From Parachryseolinea silvisoli (GTDB taxonomy: Bacteria; Bacteroidota; Bacteroidia; Cytophagales; Cyclobacteriaceae), in NCBI RefSeq assembly GCF_021190955.1, contig NZ_JAIOAO010000002.1, positions 186,001 to 250,000 of the forward strand: a stretch of DNA of 64,000 nt, written 5' to 3'. The notes beneath the pieces were generated by a model, which was not told the DNA's origin, ran no database searches, and saw only the letters and a program-made list of their open reading frames with translations. The translations under genes were made by a program, and so were the position numbers. Positions 42,581 to 51,456 of the stretch are shown here, in pieces (position 1 is the stretch's first letter; every line of letters begins with the position of its first letter).

Positions 42581-45500
42581 TTAGAATCTAAACTTCACAT
42601 TAAAACCGTAGTTTCTAACAGTGGGGTAGGCACCACTTTGGTAACCCATGGCAGTGTTGCCCGAGCTCATGCTTTCTTCCGGATCGGAGTATTCCATGTT
42701 TTTGTGGATGATCCAGAGGTTGCGGCCGATAACCGACACGTCGATGCCTTTTACAAACTTCAGACCCGTCAGCAGCGAAGCCGGTATAGTATACGTAATC
42801 GCAGCTTCACGCAGCTTTACGTAGCTACCGTCGTATACATACGCCGCGCGGGGCGCACCCCCGCCTCCGTTGGCAACATAGCCGTACGCCGTGGCGCCGC
42901 TACCGTTGTAGTTTTCAGCATAGGTGGTGTTCGGTGTGCCGTCCTGGTTCACACCCGGCAGCAATACACCACCACCATCGGCTACGCGATCCCGCTTCGG
43001 ATTGCCTTTGTCGTTAAGACCAGCCGTGATCGGCGTCACGCCGCTACCATCGCCGTACCACATATCCAGCGAGAAGATGTCGCCACCCTGACGAATGTCG
43101 ACAAGGAAGCTCAAGCTCAGGTTCTTATACTTTAAGGTGTTGTTGATACCACCCAGCCAGGAGGGGTTCGGATCACCGATGATCTCGTTCGAGCTGGCCG
43201 TCGGGAGGTAGTAACCGCTCGCATTTACAACGGGCTGACCGTTATCCGGATGGTACGTATAGTTTGTACCACGGATGACACCGTACGGATGACCGACAGC
43301 AGCGTTCAGCGTTACACCACCCTGAAAGGCAACACCGTTCACCGAGATCGGAATGTTCGGCACCGGAACGCCGCCTTGGCTGTAGAGCTCAATAACCTCG
43401 TTACGGTTACGCGTAAAGTTCAGGTTGGCAATCCAGGAGAAGTTGGTGGTACGTACAGGAACTACGAAAGCCGAAACCTCGATGCCTTTATTTACCATTT
43501 CACCGGCATTTACAAACTTGGCCGTGTAGGCGGCGGCACCGGTGGTCGTAACCGGCAGAATCTGGTCAAACGTGCTGGTACGGTACCAGGTGAAGTCGAA
43601 GCCGAAGCGGCCGTCCATGAAGTCCGCATCAACACCTACTTCCACGCTGTTTGTTCTTTCGGGTTTCAGATCGGGGTTGTTCTTGGTGTTGGGCAACGAG
43701 AAGAAAGGCACTGAACCCATGGCCGCAGGCTTGTCGTATACGTCATAGATCGAGAGCGGAGGCGCGTCGTTACCTACCTGTGCATAGTTACCACGCACTT
43801 TGGCGTGTGTCAGCCAGGGTGCATCGAGTAGTTTCGAAAACACAAAGCTGGCGGCAGCAGACGGGTAGAAGAATGTATTGTTGTCCTCAGGAAGTGTTGT
43901 TGACTGATCGCGACGACCAGCGATGTCGAGGAACAGCATTTCACGGTAGCCCAGGGTTGCACTGGCAAAGATCCCGTCGACACCGATCTTCTCCAGCACC
44001 TCCGTCGGAGGCGTCATCGGAGTTCTGGAATTCGACAACGAGTATAGTTTCGGAACGGCCAAACCACCGCTGGTAGAAGCACGAACAGAGTTCATTTCAC
44101 TACGGCGCATGTTCCCACCGACGTAAGCCTTCAAATTCAGGTCTTGCGACAAGTCTTTGTTGGCGCTCAGCATGAGATCGTAGTTGGATTCCGAAAACGT
44201 GCGGTCGAAACGCTCGAACTTGGGAACACCGTTGCTACCAACAGCAATGCGTTCACCCTGATAATCCACGGTGGTGTTCACCGCGGCACGGCCCATAACG
44301 CTCAGCCAGCTGTTAACCTTATAGTTGGCGGAAACATAACCGAAGTAATTGTCGCGTGTGTCATCTACGAAGTTTTCATAGCGTGTCCAGTATGAGTTAT
44401 CCATGTAGATCGGGCGGTTCCGGTCTGAATTCCAGTTCCATGTAATGTTCTGCCTGTTGCGAAAATACGCTTCACGTAGATCTTTCATGTCTACATGCCC
44501 AGCCCACCACTGGCGGAATACCTGGTTCGGGTTCGCCGAGCTATAGCCTGTACCATAGCGGCCCAGACCTTCCACCCGTGTGTAGTTACCCGAAGCCGTT
44601 ACGGTCAGCTTTTCCGTAAAATCAAACGAGGTCGAGAAGTTGAACATGTTTTTGTTCAGCTCGCTGTTGGGCAGTACGCCGGTCTCATCGCTGCGGGTAT
44701 AGCCCACTTTGAAGGTTGTTTTGTCATTACCACCGCTCAGCAAAATGCTTTGATTGGATTGTCTGGCGGTTTCATAATAATATTCCGGACCGTTTTCCGC
44801 AAATCTCCAGGTAGTAGGGAGGTGATAGTTGGGGTGATTAGGATCAAAAGCATCCCAGTTATATACCGATTGACCTTCGAATTTCGGACCGAAAGAAGCA
44901 TCTGCCGTGAAGTTCGGCACCGGACGGTCAACTCCATTGTATGTTTCGTTAGGAGCGAAGGTCTGCACATAGCCACCACCATACTCCTCCTGGAATTTAA
45001 CGAACGTACTCTTGTCGATCTTACCCCAGGTAACGCCGCTGTTCACAACGATGTCAAAGGTATTTTTACGACCCTTCTTGGTCGTGATCATAATTACACC
45101 GTTAGCAGCACGCGAGCCGTAAAGCGCTGAAGCCGCAGCACCTTTCAGGATGTTGACCGACTCGATGTTGTCAGGGTTAATGTCAGCCGCTGCGTTACCG
45201 TAGTCGACGCCGGGAGCACCGTTACGTTGGTTGTTGGTGTTCGTGTTGGCGTTCGATACGGGCACGCCGTCGATCACGAACAAAGCCTGGTTGTTGTTCA
45301 TGATGGACTTATAACCACGAATAACGATGTTGGTAGAACCACCCATGTTGTTGTTGGTCTTCACGTCCACACCGGCTGCACGGCCTGAGAGTGAATTGAC
45401 AAAGTTTGTGGAGCGGTTGCGGGTCATGTCCTCTCCGCGAACCTCCTGCGCTGAGTAGGGCAGCTCGTTCTTGCTCCGCTCGATACCAAGGGCAGTAACC

Positions 45501-45820
45501 ACCACTTCGCTGAGCTGTCGGGCGTCTGTCGCCATGTTCACAACAACTGATGTCTGGCCGCCAATGGCGACTTCTTGCGTGGCAAGACCAATAAAGCTGA
45601 AAATTAAAACCCCATCCGGGGGAGCCGTCAAGGAATAATTTCCTTCGGCATCGGTCACGGTTCCGTTGGTAGTACCTTTAATCACAACGTTCACACCGGG
45701 CAGTGGTCCTCCGTCTTCTGCGGAAAGCACCCTGCCTGTGATTCGTTCTTGCGCTTGCGCCAGGCCAAAAGACGCCAGCGTTAGCACTGCCACAAAGCAG
45801 GCGAGTAGAGTTCTTCTCAT
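42581..45820 (-). CDS. SusC/RagA TonB-linked outer-membrane transporter, first pair
   Basis: 1079 residues. Signal peptide ending FGLAQAQE (near residue 24), a carboxypeptidase-D-like regulatory domain (ITGRVLSAEDGGPLPGVNVV, residues 27-100), a plug domain (about 120-240, with TNIVIRGYKSIMNNNQALFV and NPDNIESVNILKGAAASALYG) and a 22-stranded barrel. It takes up ligands delivered by the SusD partner using TonB energy. No degradative enzymes are in the operon; the nearest is GH9 at 47248. Two small hairpins lie in its upstream region. Confidence 0.95.
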   Translation of the reverse strand: MRRTLLACFVAVLTLASFGLAQAQERITGRVLSAEDGGPLPGVNVVIKGTTNGTVTDAEGNYSLTAPPDGVLIFSFIGLATQEVAIGGQTSVVVNMATDARQLSEVVVTALGIERSKNELPYSAQEVRGEDMTRNRSTNFVNSLSGRAAGVDVKTNNNMGGSTNIVIRGYKSIMNNNQALFVIDGVPVSNANTNTNNQRNGAPGVDYGNAAADINPDNIESVNILKGAAASALYGSRAANGVIMITTKKGRKNTFDIVVNSGVTWGKIDKSTFVKFQEEYGGGYVQTFAPNETYNGVDRPVPNFTADASFGPKFEGQSVYNWDAFDPNHPNYHLPTTWRFAENGPEYYYETARQSNQSILLSGGNDKTTFKVGYTRSDETGVLPNSELNKNMFNFSTSFDFTEKLTVTASGNYTRVEGLGRYGTGYSSANPNQVFRQWWAGHVDMKDLREAYFRNRQNITWNWNSDRNRPIYMDNSYWTRYENFVDDTRDNYFGYVSANYKVNSWLSVMGRAAVNTTVDYQGERIAVGSNGVPKFERFDRTFSESNYDLMLSANKDLSQDLNLKAYVGGNMRRSEMNSVRASTSGGLAVPKLYSLSNSRTPMTPPTEVLEKIGVDGIFASATLGYREMLFLDIAGRRDQSTTLPEDNNTFFYPSAAASFVFSKLLDAPWLTHAKVRGNYAQVGNDAPPLSIYDVYDKPAAMGSVPFFSLPNTKNNPDLKPERTNSVEVGVDADFMDGRFGFDFTWYRTSTFDQILPVTTTGAAAYTAKFVNAGEMVNKGIEVSAFVVPVRTTNFSWIANLNFTRNRNEVIELYSQGGVPVPNIPISVNGVAFQGGVTLNAAVGHPYGVIRGTNYTYHPDNGQPVVNASGYYLPTASSNEIIGDPNPSWLGGINNTLKYKNLSLSFLVDIRQGGDIFSLDMWYGDGSGVTPITAGLNDKGNPKRDRVADGGGVLLPGVNQDGTPNTTYAENYNGSGATAYGYVANGGGGAPRAAYVYDGSYVKLREAAITYTIPASLLTGLKFVKGIDVSVIGRNLWIIHKNMEYSDPEESMSSGNTAMGYQSGAYPTVRNYGFNVKFRF

Positions 45821-45889
45821 AAGTTTGAATTTAGGTTAATATGAAAGCAATGATAGGACAGGCCGCAGGTCCAGAAAATACACTCTTTA

Positions 45890-45940
45890 TACCCCACTTG
45901 TGAGAGGCTTGGGGTACAGAACCTAACCCATCTTGGGTTA
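45890..45940 (-). promoter_or_regulatory. Two inverted repeats upstream of the first susC
   Basis: TACCCCA (45890-45896) / TGGGGTA (45910-45916) and TAACCCA (45924-45930) / TGGGTTA (45934-45940) are perfect 7-bp inverted repeats with related sequence. They start about 70 bp upstream of the ATG and may be operators or leader hairpins. The rest of the 45821-46168 gap has no gene. Confidence 0.45.
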
Positions 45941-46089
45941 TTCTATACCAAACCGGTCTATTTCTACTTGCGGGAGGTGCCTGAGACGAGACAGAATTTT
46001 ATGGAGAGGAAGGGCGAATTAACCGCTATAAAATGACGACAAAGGAAATTTTTGAAATAGAATCCATGCGTCCAGACGCAATCGTTTGT

Positions 46090-46107
46090 GGGTGATCTTT
46101 ATCACCC
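46090..46107. other. Short perfect hairpin in the susC/response-regulator gap
   Basis: GGGTGAT (46090-46096) and ATCACCC (46101-46107) form a 7-bp stem with loop CTTT. The role is unknown; it lies just beyond the response-regulator terminator. Confidence 0.4.
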
Positions 46108-46117
46108 TTCTAAAATA

Positions 46118-46136
46118 CAAAAAGGCCTTGCGGCCT
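46118..46136 (-). terminator. Intrinsic terminator of the response-regulator gene
   Basis: AGGCC (46123-46127) pairs with GGCCT (46132-46136). On the minus strand it is followed by TTTTTG. It begins 32 bp after the stop at 46169. The stem is short. Confidence 0.6.
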
Positions 46137-46168
46137 CTATGTTAATTGCGTGTTGTCTATCCGTTAGA

Positions 46169-46891
46169 TCAAAGCTCGGTAAAGACTGAGACCGACATCA
46201 TCTCTTCAGAAAGCAGTCCCAGGGCATAATAGATATACCAGCTCACTTTCGGCAAGAAGTTAGACGGCACAAGCCTGTCGGCTATGGCCTTCGACACCGC
46301 CTGCGCGCGGGTGTTTACTTCCAGCTTCTTATAGATGTTCTTAATGTGTGTCTTCGAAGTATCTTTTGCAATGCCGAGCTCATCAGCAATCATGCGGTAG
46401 GTAAGGCCTTTCATCATGAGCTTCAGCACGGTGGTTTCCTGGCTGCTCAGCGGTGAGCTGTCACCAGTATGATGGGCACTGATCACAATGCGCGCAATAA
46501 ACGGATCGAGCGGTGCGCCACCCCTCATCAGATTATCAATAGACTCCGCTAACTGCGGCAAACAGCTCTGCTTTAATAAAAAGCCCGAAGCGCCACTGCC
46601 AATAACATTCAGTACAATGTCTTCATCGGTATAGTCAGAGATGACCAGAATATCGATCCGCGGGTATTTCTTTTTTACCCGGCTTATGAACTCCGGGCCC
46701 TTGAGAAACACAAAGTCGATATCCATAATAATGATATCGGGCTGGTCCCGGTCCAGGCCTTTCAGCGCATCCGCGCATTCGGCATACTGGTTCACGATCA
46801 GGATCTTATCCAGCGAGGACAATACATATTTCAAAACATTTTGAAATGGTTCATCCCGATCGACCAAAACCACTCTCTTTCTAAAAAACAT
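46169..46891 (-). CDS. LuxR-type (NarL-like) response regulator, orphan
   Basis: 240 residues. The receiver domain (about 5-120) has the phosphoacceptor Asp in IIIMDID near residue 57 and the switch Lys in GFLLKQS near residue 105. A LuxR-type helix-turn-helix follows at about 148-205 (SSQETTVLKLMMKGLTYRMI, IAKDTSKTHIKNIYKKL). A 30-residue hydrophobic tail after the DNA-binding domain (WYIYYALGLL) is unusual. No histidine kinase is encoded nearby. The SusCD operon downstream is a possible target. Confidence 0.92.
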   Translation of the reverse strand: MFFRKRVVLVDRDEPFQNVLKYVLSSLDKILIVNQYAECADALKGLDRDQPDIIIMDIDFVFLKGPEFISRVKKKYPRIDILVISDYTDEDIVLNVIGSGASGFLLKQSCLPQLAESIDNLMRGGAPLDPFIARIVISAHHTGDSSPLSSQETTVLKLMMKGLTYRMIADELGIAKDTSKTHIKNIYKKLEVNTRAQAVSKAIADRLVPSNFLPKVSWYIYYALGLLSEEMMSVSVFTEL

Positions 46892-47247
46892 AGTATCTCT
46901 TTTAACTTCCCTAAATTTTAATTCTTCGACTCCGTCTCACCGCAGGGTTGGGAGGCACAGACAATACTCACTAAACTTATTAAATATTATTATACCAATG
47001 TTAACAAAAACGCTCCATCATCCTCTGTTCTACGCCGTCAACCTCCTGCACAGCCGTTGGAAGCCTGCATACGGCAGGCAGGCATAGCAGCCTCGCCTGA
47101 CAATAGATGTGTGTTACAACATTCGTAGCAATAATAGAACACACGGCAACACGGTAAAGTGCTGCCGACCTCAAAGATGTCTTAAGGAGATTAGAACGGG
47201 ATTAGAAACGACTAATTCGATATGAAATTTGCGATCGCGGGATTTGC
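46892..47247. other. Intergenic stretch with hairpin, no gene seen
   Basis: The 356-bp gap between the response regulator and GH9 holds an AT-rich part (near 46975-47010) and a hairpin GCCTGC (47063-47068) / GCAGGC (47074-47079) embedded in repeated GGCAGGCAGGC-like sequence. No open frame with family features is present. Confidence 0.5.
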
Positions 47248-49089
47248 CTATTGGCCCACTGCCGTGGCCACCATGTACCACGCGCCGTGCGGCAGCCATT
47301 GTTCCGCCCAGCGCCAGTCGTCGTCCTTACCGGTTTTGAGATAGCTCAGGTCATAGTCAATATCAGCCTCGTCGTTATAACCGCCGGTAATGCCATTGCT
47401 AATACCGCCGGGGGCATTCGTATATTGATACGTACCGAAGAACATATAAGCAATGTTATTACGCCCTGTACCATGCAGCATGCTGGCGTCATAGGGATTT
47501 AAGCCCAATACCCAATTCAATTGATTCCAGGCGTATACTTGCAGCTTGTGACGAAAAGCTTCGTCGGAAAAAAATGGGACTGCCAACCGGGCCGCCGCCG
47601 CCAACGAACCAAGCCGTGCATTCTCACCTTGCCACCAGGGTGCTGCTTCAGAATCGTGCGGAAAGAAAAATGCAGTACGCTTCACGCCTTCCTTGTTTTG
47701 CACCAGCTGTCGCGCATAACCAAAAGGATTGTTTACTTCGCCCGTAACTTGCAGCTCGTACGTCAGTGACTTCTTAACACACGCCAATACTTCCTTGCGC
47801 ACGGCCCCGTCGGCCACCGGGGCATAATTCAGCAATGCCACCACCGGCAGGCCGGCATCGGACGGGTGGAAGAACGGGCGCGTGGCAGCGTCGGCACGCC
47901 AGGAACCCTGGTACGTACCGGAGGTTATCAGACGGCCCATCAGGTTCTTTGCACGTTTGTCGGCCGCAAGTTTGTATACCGGCTTGTTCGTCACCTTGAA
48001 TAATTCCGTGGCTGCCATCAGCGCACTGTAGTCATCCAGGATATTTTCTTTGCCGTCGTTGGTATAGTATAAATTGTTCTTTTCCAAAAATGCAAAGGCT
48101 TCTTCTGCCGTGCGCAGGTAGTCGGCGGCCGTATAGTCGCCAGACACAGAATACGTGCTGGCCATCGCCAAGGCAGCGATGGAAAGACCCGCCCCTGCCC
48201 GGTAGCTCACTTCATAGGTAGCCTGGCTCGATACGCGTTCAATGTCCCCAGGGTTCGTCTTGTCTTTGGTATCGATCGTCTTGATCGCATAACCCTTCGA
48301 GTCTTTACCGATCTTACGATCCTCCGGACGTTTCTCCGGTCCATGTCCCGACACCGAGCGGTAAAATGATCCATTCGGATTCTTTACACGCACCAGGTAA
48401 TCGGCGCCAAACATCGCCTCGTCCAGTACACGACGTTTATATTGTTTGAAGGCAACCTTGTCACGTGTATTCAGCAAGGCATAGGTCTTAAAAAGACCCC
48501 ACGCCGTCAGTGATATTTGCTGCGGATTAAAATACGTCGAAAACGACAAGTGTGAGAGGTGTTTGCCATAGTCGCCGGTAGCATCATACCATCCACCGTG
48601 TGCATCCACAGTCGTGTTGGTGTCTTCCAGCTTCAGGTTGCGGTCCGCTTTATCGAGCAACCCCGACGACCGCTGTCCTTTGAAATAGTATACTACATTC
48701 GACAGCGTGTTGCGTTCCAATACATCCACCTGTATTACAAATGGGAAGGAGCGGATAACGCCCTTGCTGGTGGTACATTCTATGTAATACGAACCTTCCT
48801 TCGTCACGCCGTCAAACTCCAGCGTCCAGAAGTGCCAGTCCTTCCACTTCTGTACCGGCCCGGCTTGTGCCACTGAACCTGAAAATACCTCGGCGTCAGT
48901 CTGGCTGTCCTTTACCCGGAAGGCTGTGACAGCGTCGCCGGCTTTTCCCTGCACCACGGCATGTTTGGGCCCCGTGGCTTCATAGCCCAGGTGATTGGTC
49001 AGAACACGAAGCTGCTGAGCCTGCGTGAAAAAGGAGAACAGACAAAGCGAAAGAATACAAAGAAAGGAATAGGGTTTTAGAATGGGCAT
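47248..49089 (-). CDS. Glycoside hydrolase family 9 enzyme with N-terminal Ig-like domain
   Basis: 613 residues. Signal peptide ending FFTQAQQ near residue 25, then a cellulase Ig-like N-terminal domain (about 27-120) and an (alpha/alpha)6 GH9 catalytic domain. The nucleophile/base region is GGWYDATGDYGKHLSHL near residue 168 and the proton-donor glutamate is in GGYNDEADIDYDLSYLK near residue 570. GH9 enzymes cleave beta-1,4-glucan or related beta-glucans. It is monocistronic, separated from the SusCD pair by the response-regulator gene. The product may feed the SusCD pair. Confidence 0.92.
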   Translation of the reverse strand: MPILKPYSFLCILSLCLFSFFTQAQQLRVLTNHLGYEATGPKHAVVQGKAGDAVTAFRVKDSQTDAEVFSGSVAQAGPVQKWKDWHFWTLEFDGVTKEGSYYIECTTSKGVIRSFPFVIQVDVLERNTLSNVVYYFKGQRSSGLLDKADRNLKLEDTNTTVDAHGGWYDATGDYGKHLSHLSFSTYFNPQQISLTAWGLFKTYALLNTRDKVAFKQYKRRVLDEAMFGADYLVRVKNPNGSFYRSVSGHGPEKRPEDRKIGKDSKGYAIKTIDTKDKTNPGDIERVSSQATYEVSYRAGAGLSIAALAMASTYSVSGDYTAADYLRTAEEAFAFLEKNNLYYTNDGKENILDDYSALMAATELFKVTNKPVYKLAADKRAKNLMGRLITSGTYQGSWRADAATRPFFHPSDAGLPVVALLNYAPVADGAVRKEVLACVKKSLTYELQVTGEVNNPFGYARQLVQNKEGVKRTAFFFPHDSEAAPWWQGENARLGSLAAAARLAVPFFSDEAFRHKLQVYAWNQLNWVLGLNPYDASMLHGTGRNNIAYMFFGTYQYTNAPGGISNGITGGYNDEADIDYDLSYLKTGKDDDWRWAEQWLPHGAWYMVATAVGQ

Positions 49090-49232
49090 ACGGTTGGAAT
49101 TTTAAGATAACATCCACCACCAAAGGACCATTTCAAACAACGATTGCATCGGAAGAATGATTGACCGGATGACCGGCAAAAGATTGGGATGTGCTAAAAA
49201 GCACACTCTCCGCCAGTAGGACCAGCGGGCCT

Positions 49233-49256
49233 GCCTACCGGTAGGCCAGATTTTTT
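49233..49256 (+). repeat. Palindromic hairpin with T run before DinB gene
   Basis: GCCTACCGGTAGGC (49233-49246) is a perfect palindrome followed on the plus strand by CAGATTTTTT. No plus-strand gene ends upstream of it, so it is more likely a dispersed hairpin repeat or leader attenuator than a gene terminator. Confidence 0.5.
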
Positions 49257-49281
49257 ATAGAGAACTATTAAACGAATTACT

Positions 49282-49767
49282 ATGGAAACGGCCCAACGCA
49301 AGTCCATCGTGACCGAGCTGATTCAGTGCATTCAAAAAGGCCACGCCCACGTCTCGTTCGAAGAATCGGTGGCGCGACTGTCCAAAGAATTACGCACGCG
49401 TACACCCGCGTCACTGCCCTATAACATCTGGCAACTGGTCGAGCACATCCGCATCACGCAATGGGATATTGTGGAGTTCTGTACTTCTGCCGCACACGAG
49501 TCGCCCCCCTGGCCCAAAGGGTACTGGCCCGGGGAAGTGCCCGACGAAGTAAGCGATTATGCCTGGAAAAAATCGCTTGCCCAGATAGAAGAAGACCGCA
49601 CACGTTTCTTCAACCTGCTGAAGAACCCCAAGCGCGACCTGCTGGAACCGTTCGAGCATGGTGACGGGCAAAACCTGCTGCGCGAAGCATTGCTCATTGC
49701 TGATCACAACGCTTACCACACCGGCGAGATCATCGTCGTACGCCGCCTGTTAGGCGACTGGGATTAA
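49282..49767 (+). CDS. DinB family metalloenzyme-like protein
   Basis: 161 residues forming a four-helix bundle. Metal-ligand histidines are in WQLVEHIRITQWDI near residue 56 and ADHNAYHTGEIIVVR near residue 140. DinB-like proteins include thiol transferases and uncharacterised metal proteins; a specific reaction cannot be assigned. Its stop codon abuts the stop of the convergent symporter gene with no spacing. Confidence 0.88.
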   Translation: METAQRKSIVTELIQCIQKGHAHVSFEESVARLSKELRTRTPASLPYNIWQLVEHIRITQWDIVEFCTSAAHESPPWPKGYWPGEVPDEVSDYAWKKSLAQIEEDRTRFFNLLKNPKRDLLEPFEHGDGQNLLREALLIADHNAYHTGEIIVVRRLLGDWD

Positions 49768-51435
49768 TTACGCCCTCAGCACATACCGATATAGCGCCGT
49801 GCCCGCCAGCAGAAAAATAACACTGCCAACCGCCACCACAGTCATGTTGCTGCTGGCGAGCACACCCAGTAAAGCAATGCCCGCACCGACAAAGGCCGCG
49901 GCCGCGATAATGACAGTAATGCCAAACCGGTTCTGCTGCTGTGCCGCTTCGTGATGGATTTTCTGAACCGCCGGCGCCTCGCGCGTCGTGGCTTGTTGCA
50001 GGGCGAGCGCACGCGGCGACTTCATTCCCTGGGTATAATAATAGTATTCAAAGATGCCCAGCACAGCCAGGGGCAACCCCACCCCCAATAATGTTTCTAC
50101 TGATCGATCCAGTTTAAATCCTGCGAATGCCGGCAGTAATACTTTAAAGGATAAACTTACAACCAATGCTACAATCGTTGTGAACACCACGGAGAATGCC
50201 GTTTGCCGGGAAGAGTACAGCGACCAAATAATGGGTGCAAACAACGCTCCCCCTGCAATTGCCGCAACGCTCAACACTACTTCCACAATACCCCCTGCCA
50301 ACGGCACGAGCAGCGCCACACCAATTGTGCCTGCACCGAATAGCAGTGTAAAAAGCCGCGCAACAAGAATCTGCTCCTTCTCCGACGCACCGGGCCGAAA
50401 GACGCTGCGGTATACATCCTGGGCAAATACAGTAGCGGAAAGGTTAATCGTAGTATTCGCCTTGCTGGAAGTAGCGGAGATCATACCCGACAACACCAGG
50501 CCGATCAACCCCGCCGGCAACACACGCTGGCAAAGCATCATATAAGCACCTTCGGGTTCCAACCCATGCAAATCAGGATTGATGATCCGATAAATCATGG
50601 GTGGCAGCATCCAGATGACCGGGCTCAATGCATACAGGAACGCAAACAGGTACGCCACCTTCTTTGCATTGCGTTCGCTCGATACGCTGGTATACCGTTG
50701 TACATACGACCAGTTTCCACCGATATAAACAGTCTGGTATCCAATAAAGGCCAGCATAAAGCCGGCGGTATAATCATTGGCGAACGGCTCAAAGAAGTCG
50801 GCTGGTGCCTGACGGAACAAATTGCTGACGCCGCCAATCTGCGCGAACGAAGCGGGTATAACAATTAACACAGCGGCCATCAGGATAATAAACTGCACCA
50901 CGTCCGTGACCAGTACGGCCCACAGCCCACCCGCCGCGGTGTACAATACAATCAGGATGCCGATACCAATAATACACGCCTCCAACGAAAACGGCGTCGC
51001 CACATACACCATCTTCCCCACAGGATATAAGACGGCACTGGTATTGACCAGGCTGAGAATTAAAATAAGGTAGGTATAAAACTGTTGCGCCCTTGTGCCA
51101 AAGCGCAGGCCAATATACTCTGCCGCGGTGCGCGTGCCCGTTCGTTTCCAGCGGGCTGCAATAAATACTGCCACAATCAGGCCGCTGATCGCCATCGTCA
51201 GTTGAATGGTATTGGCCACCAACCCATGTTTATAGGCAATCGACCCCCACACCACAAATGTACCCGCGGAGAAATAGCTGATAAAGAGCGACAGGCCATT
51301 GATCCACCAGGGTGTTTCCCCGCCGGCCTCAAAAAAAGCCTGACTACTTTTGCTGCCGGTGCGGGTAAACGCCAGTCCGATCGCAAAGATCAGCACGGCG
51401 AACACCGCCATGACAATAAAATCCAGTTGTACCAT
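49768..51435 (-). CDS. Sodium:solute symporter (SSS family), last gene of PUL
   Basis: 555-residue inner-membrane transporter with 13-15 hydrophobic helices. Family landmarks are GETPWWINGLSLFISYFSAG near residue 40 and the conserved GMISATSSKANTTINLSATV near residue 310. It probably imports the sugar or uronate released by the periplasmic enzymes of the operon, using sodium. It follows the lipoprotein gene after 21 bp. The C-terminal extension of about 130 residues contains two further helices. Confidence 0.9.
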   Translation of the reverse strand: MVQLDFIVMAVFAVLIFAIGLAFTRTGSKSSQAFFEAGGETPWWINGLSLFISYFSAGTFVVWGSIAYKHGLVANTIQLTMAISGLIVAVFIAARWKRTGTRTAAEYIGLRFGTRAQQFYTYLILILSLVNTSAVLYPVGKMVYVATPFSLEACIIGIGILIVLYTAAGGLWAVLVTDVVQFIILMAAVLIVIPASFAQIGGVSNLFRQAPADFFEPFANDYTAGFMLAFIGYQTVYIGGNWSYVQRYTSVSSERNAKKVAYLFAFLYALSPVIWMLPPMIYRIINPDLHGLEPEGAYMMLCQRVLPAGLIGLVLSGMISATSSKANTTINLSATVFAQDVYRSVFRPGASEKEQILVARLFTLLFGAGTIGVALLVPLAGGIVEVVLSVAAIAGGALFAPIIWSLYSSRQTAFSVVFTTIVALVVSLSFKVLLPAFAGFKLDRSVETLLGVGLPLAVLGIFEYYYYTQGMKSPRALALQQATTREAPAVQKIHHEAAQQQNRFGITVIIAAAAFVGAGIALLGVLASSNMTVVAVGSVIFLLAGTALYRYVLRA

Positions 51436-51456
51436 GAAGTCAGAAGTTGAAAAGCA

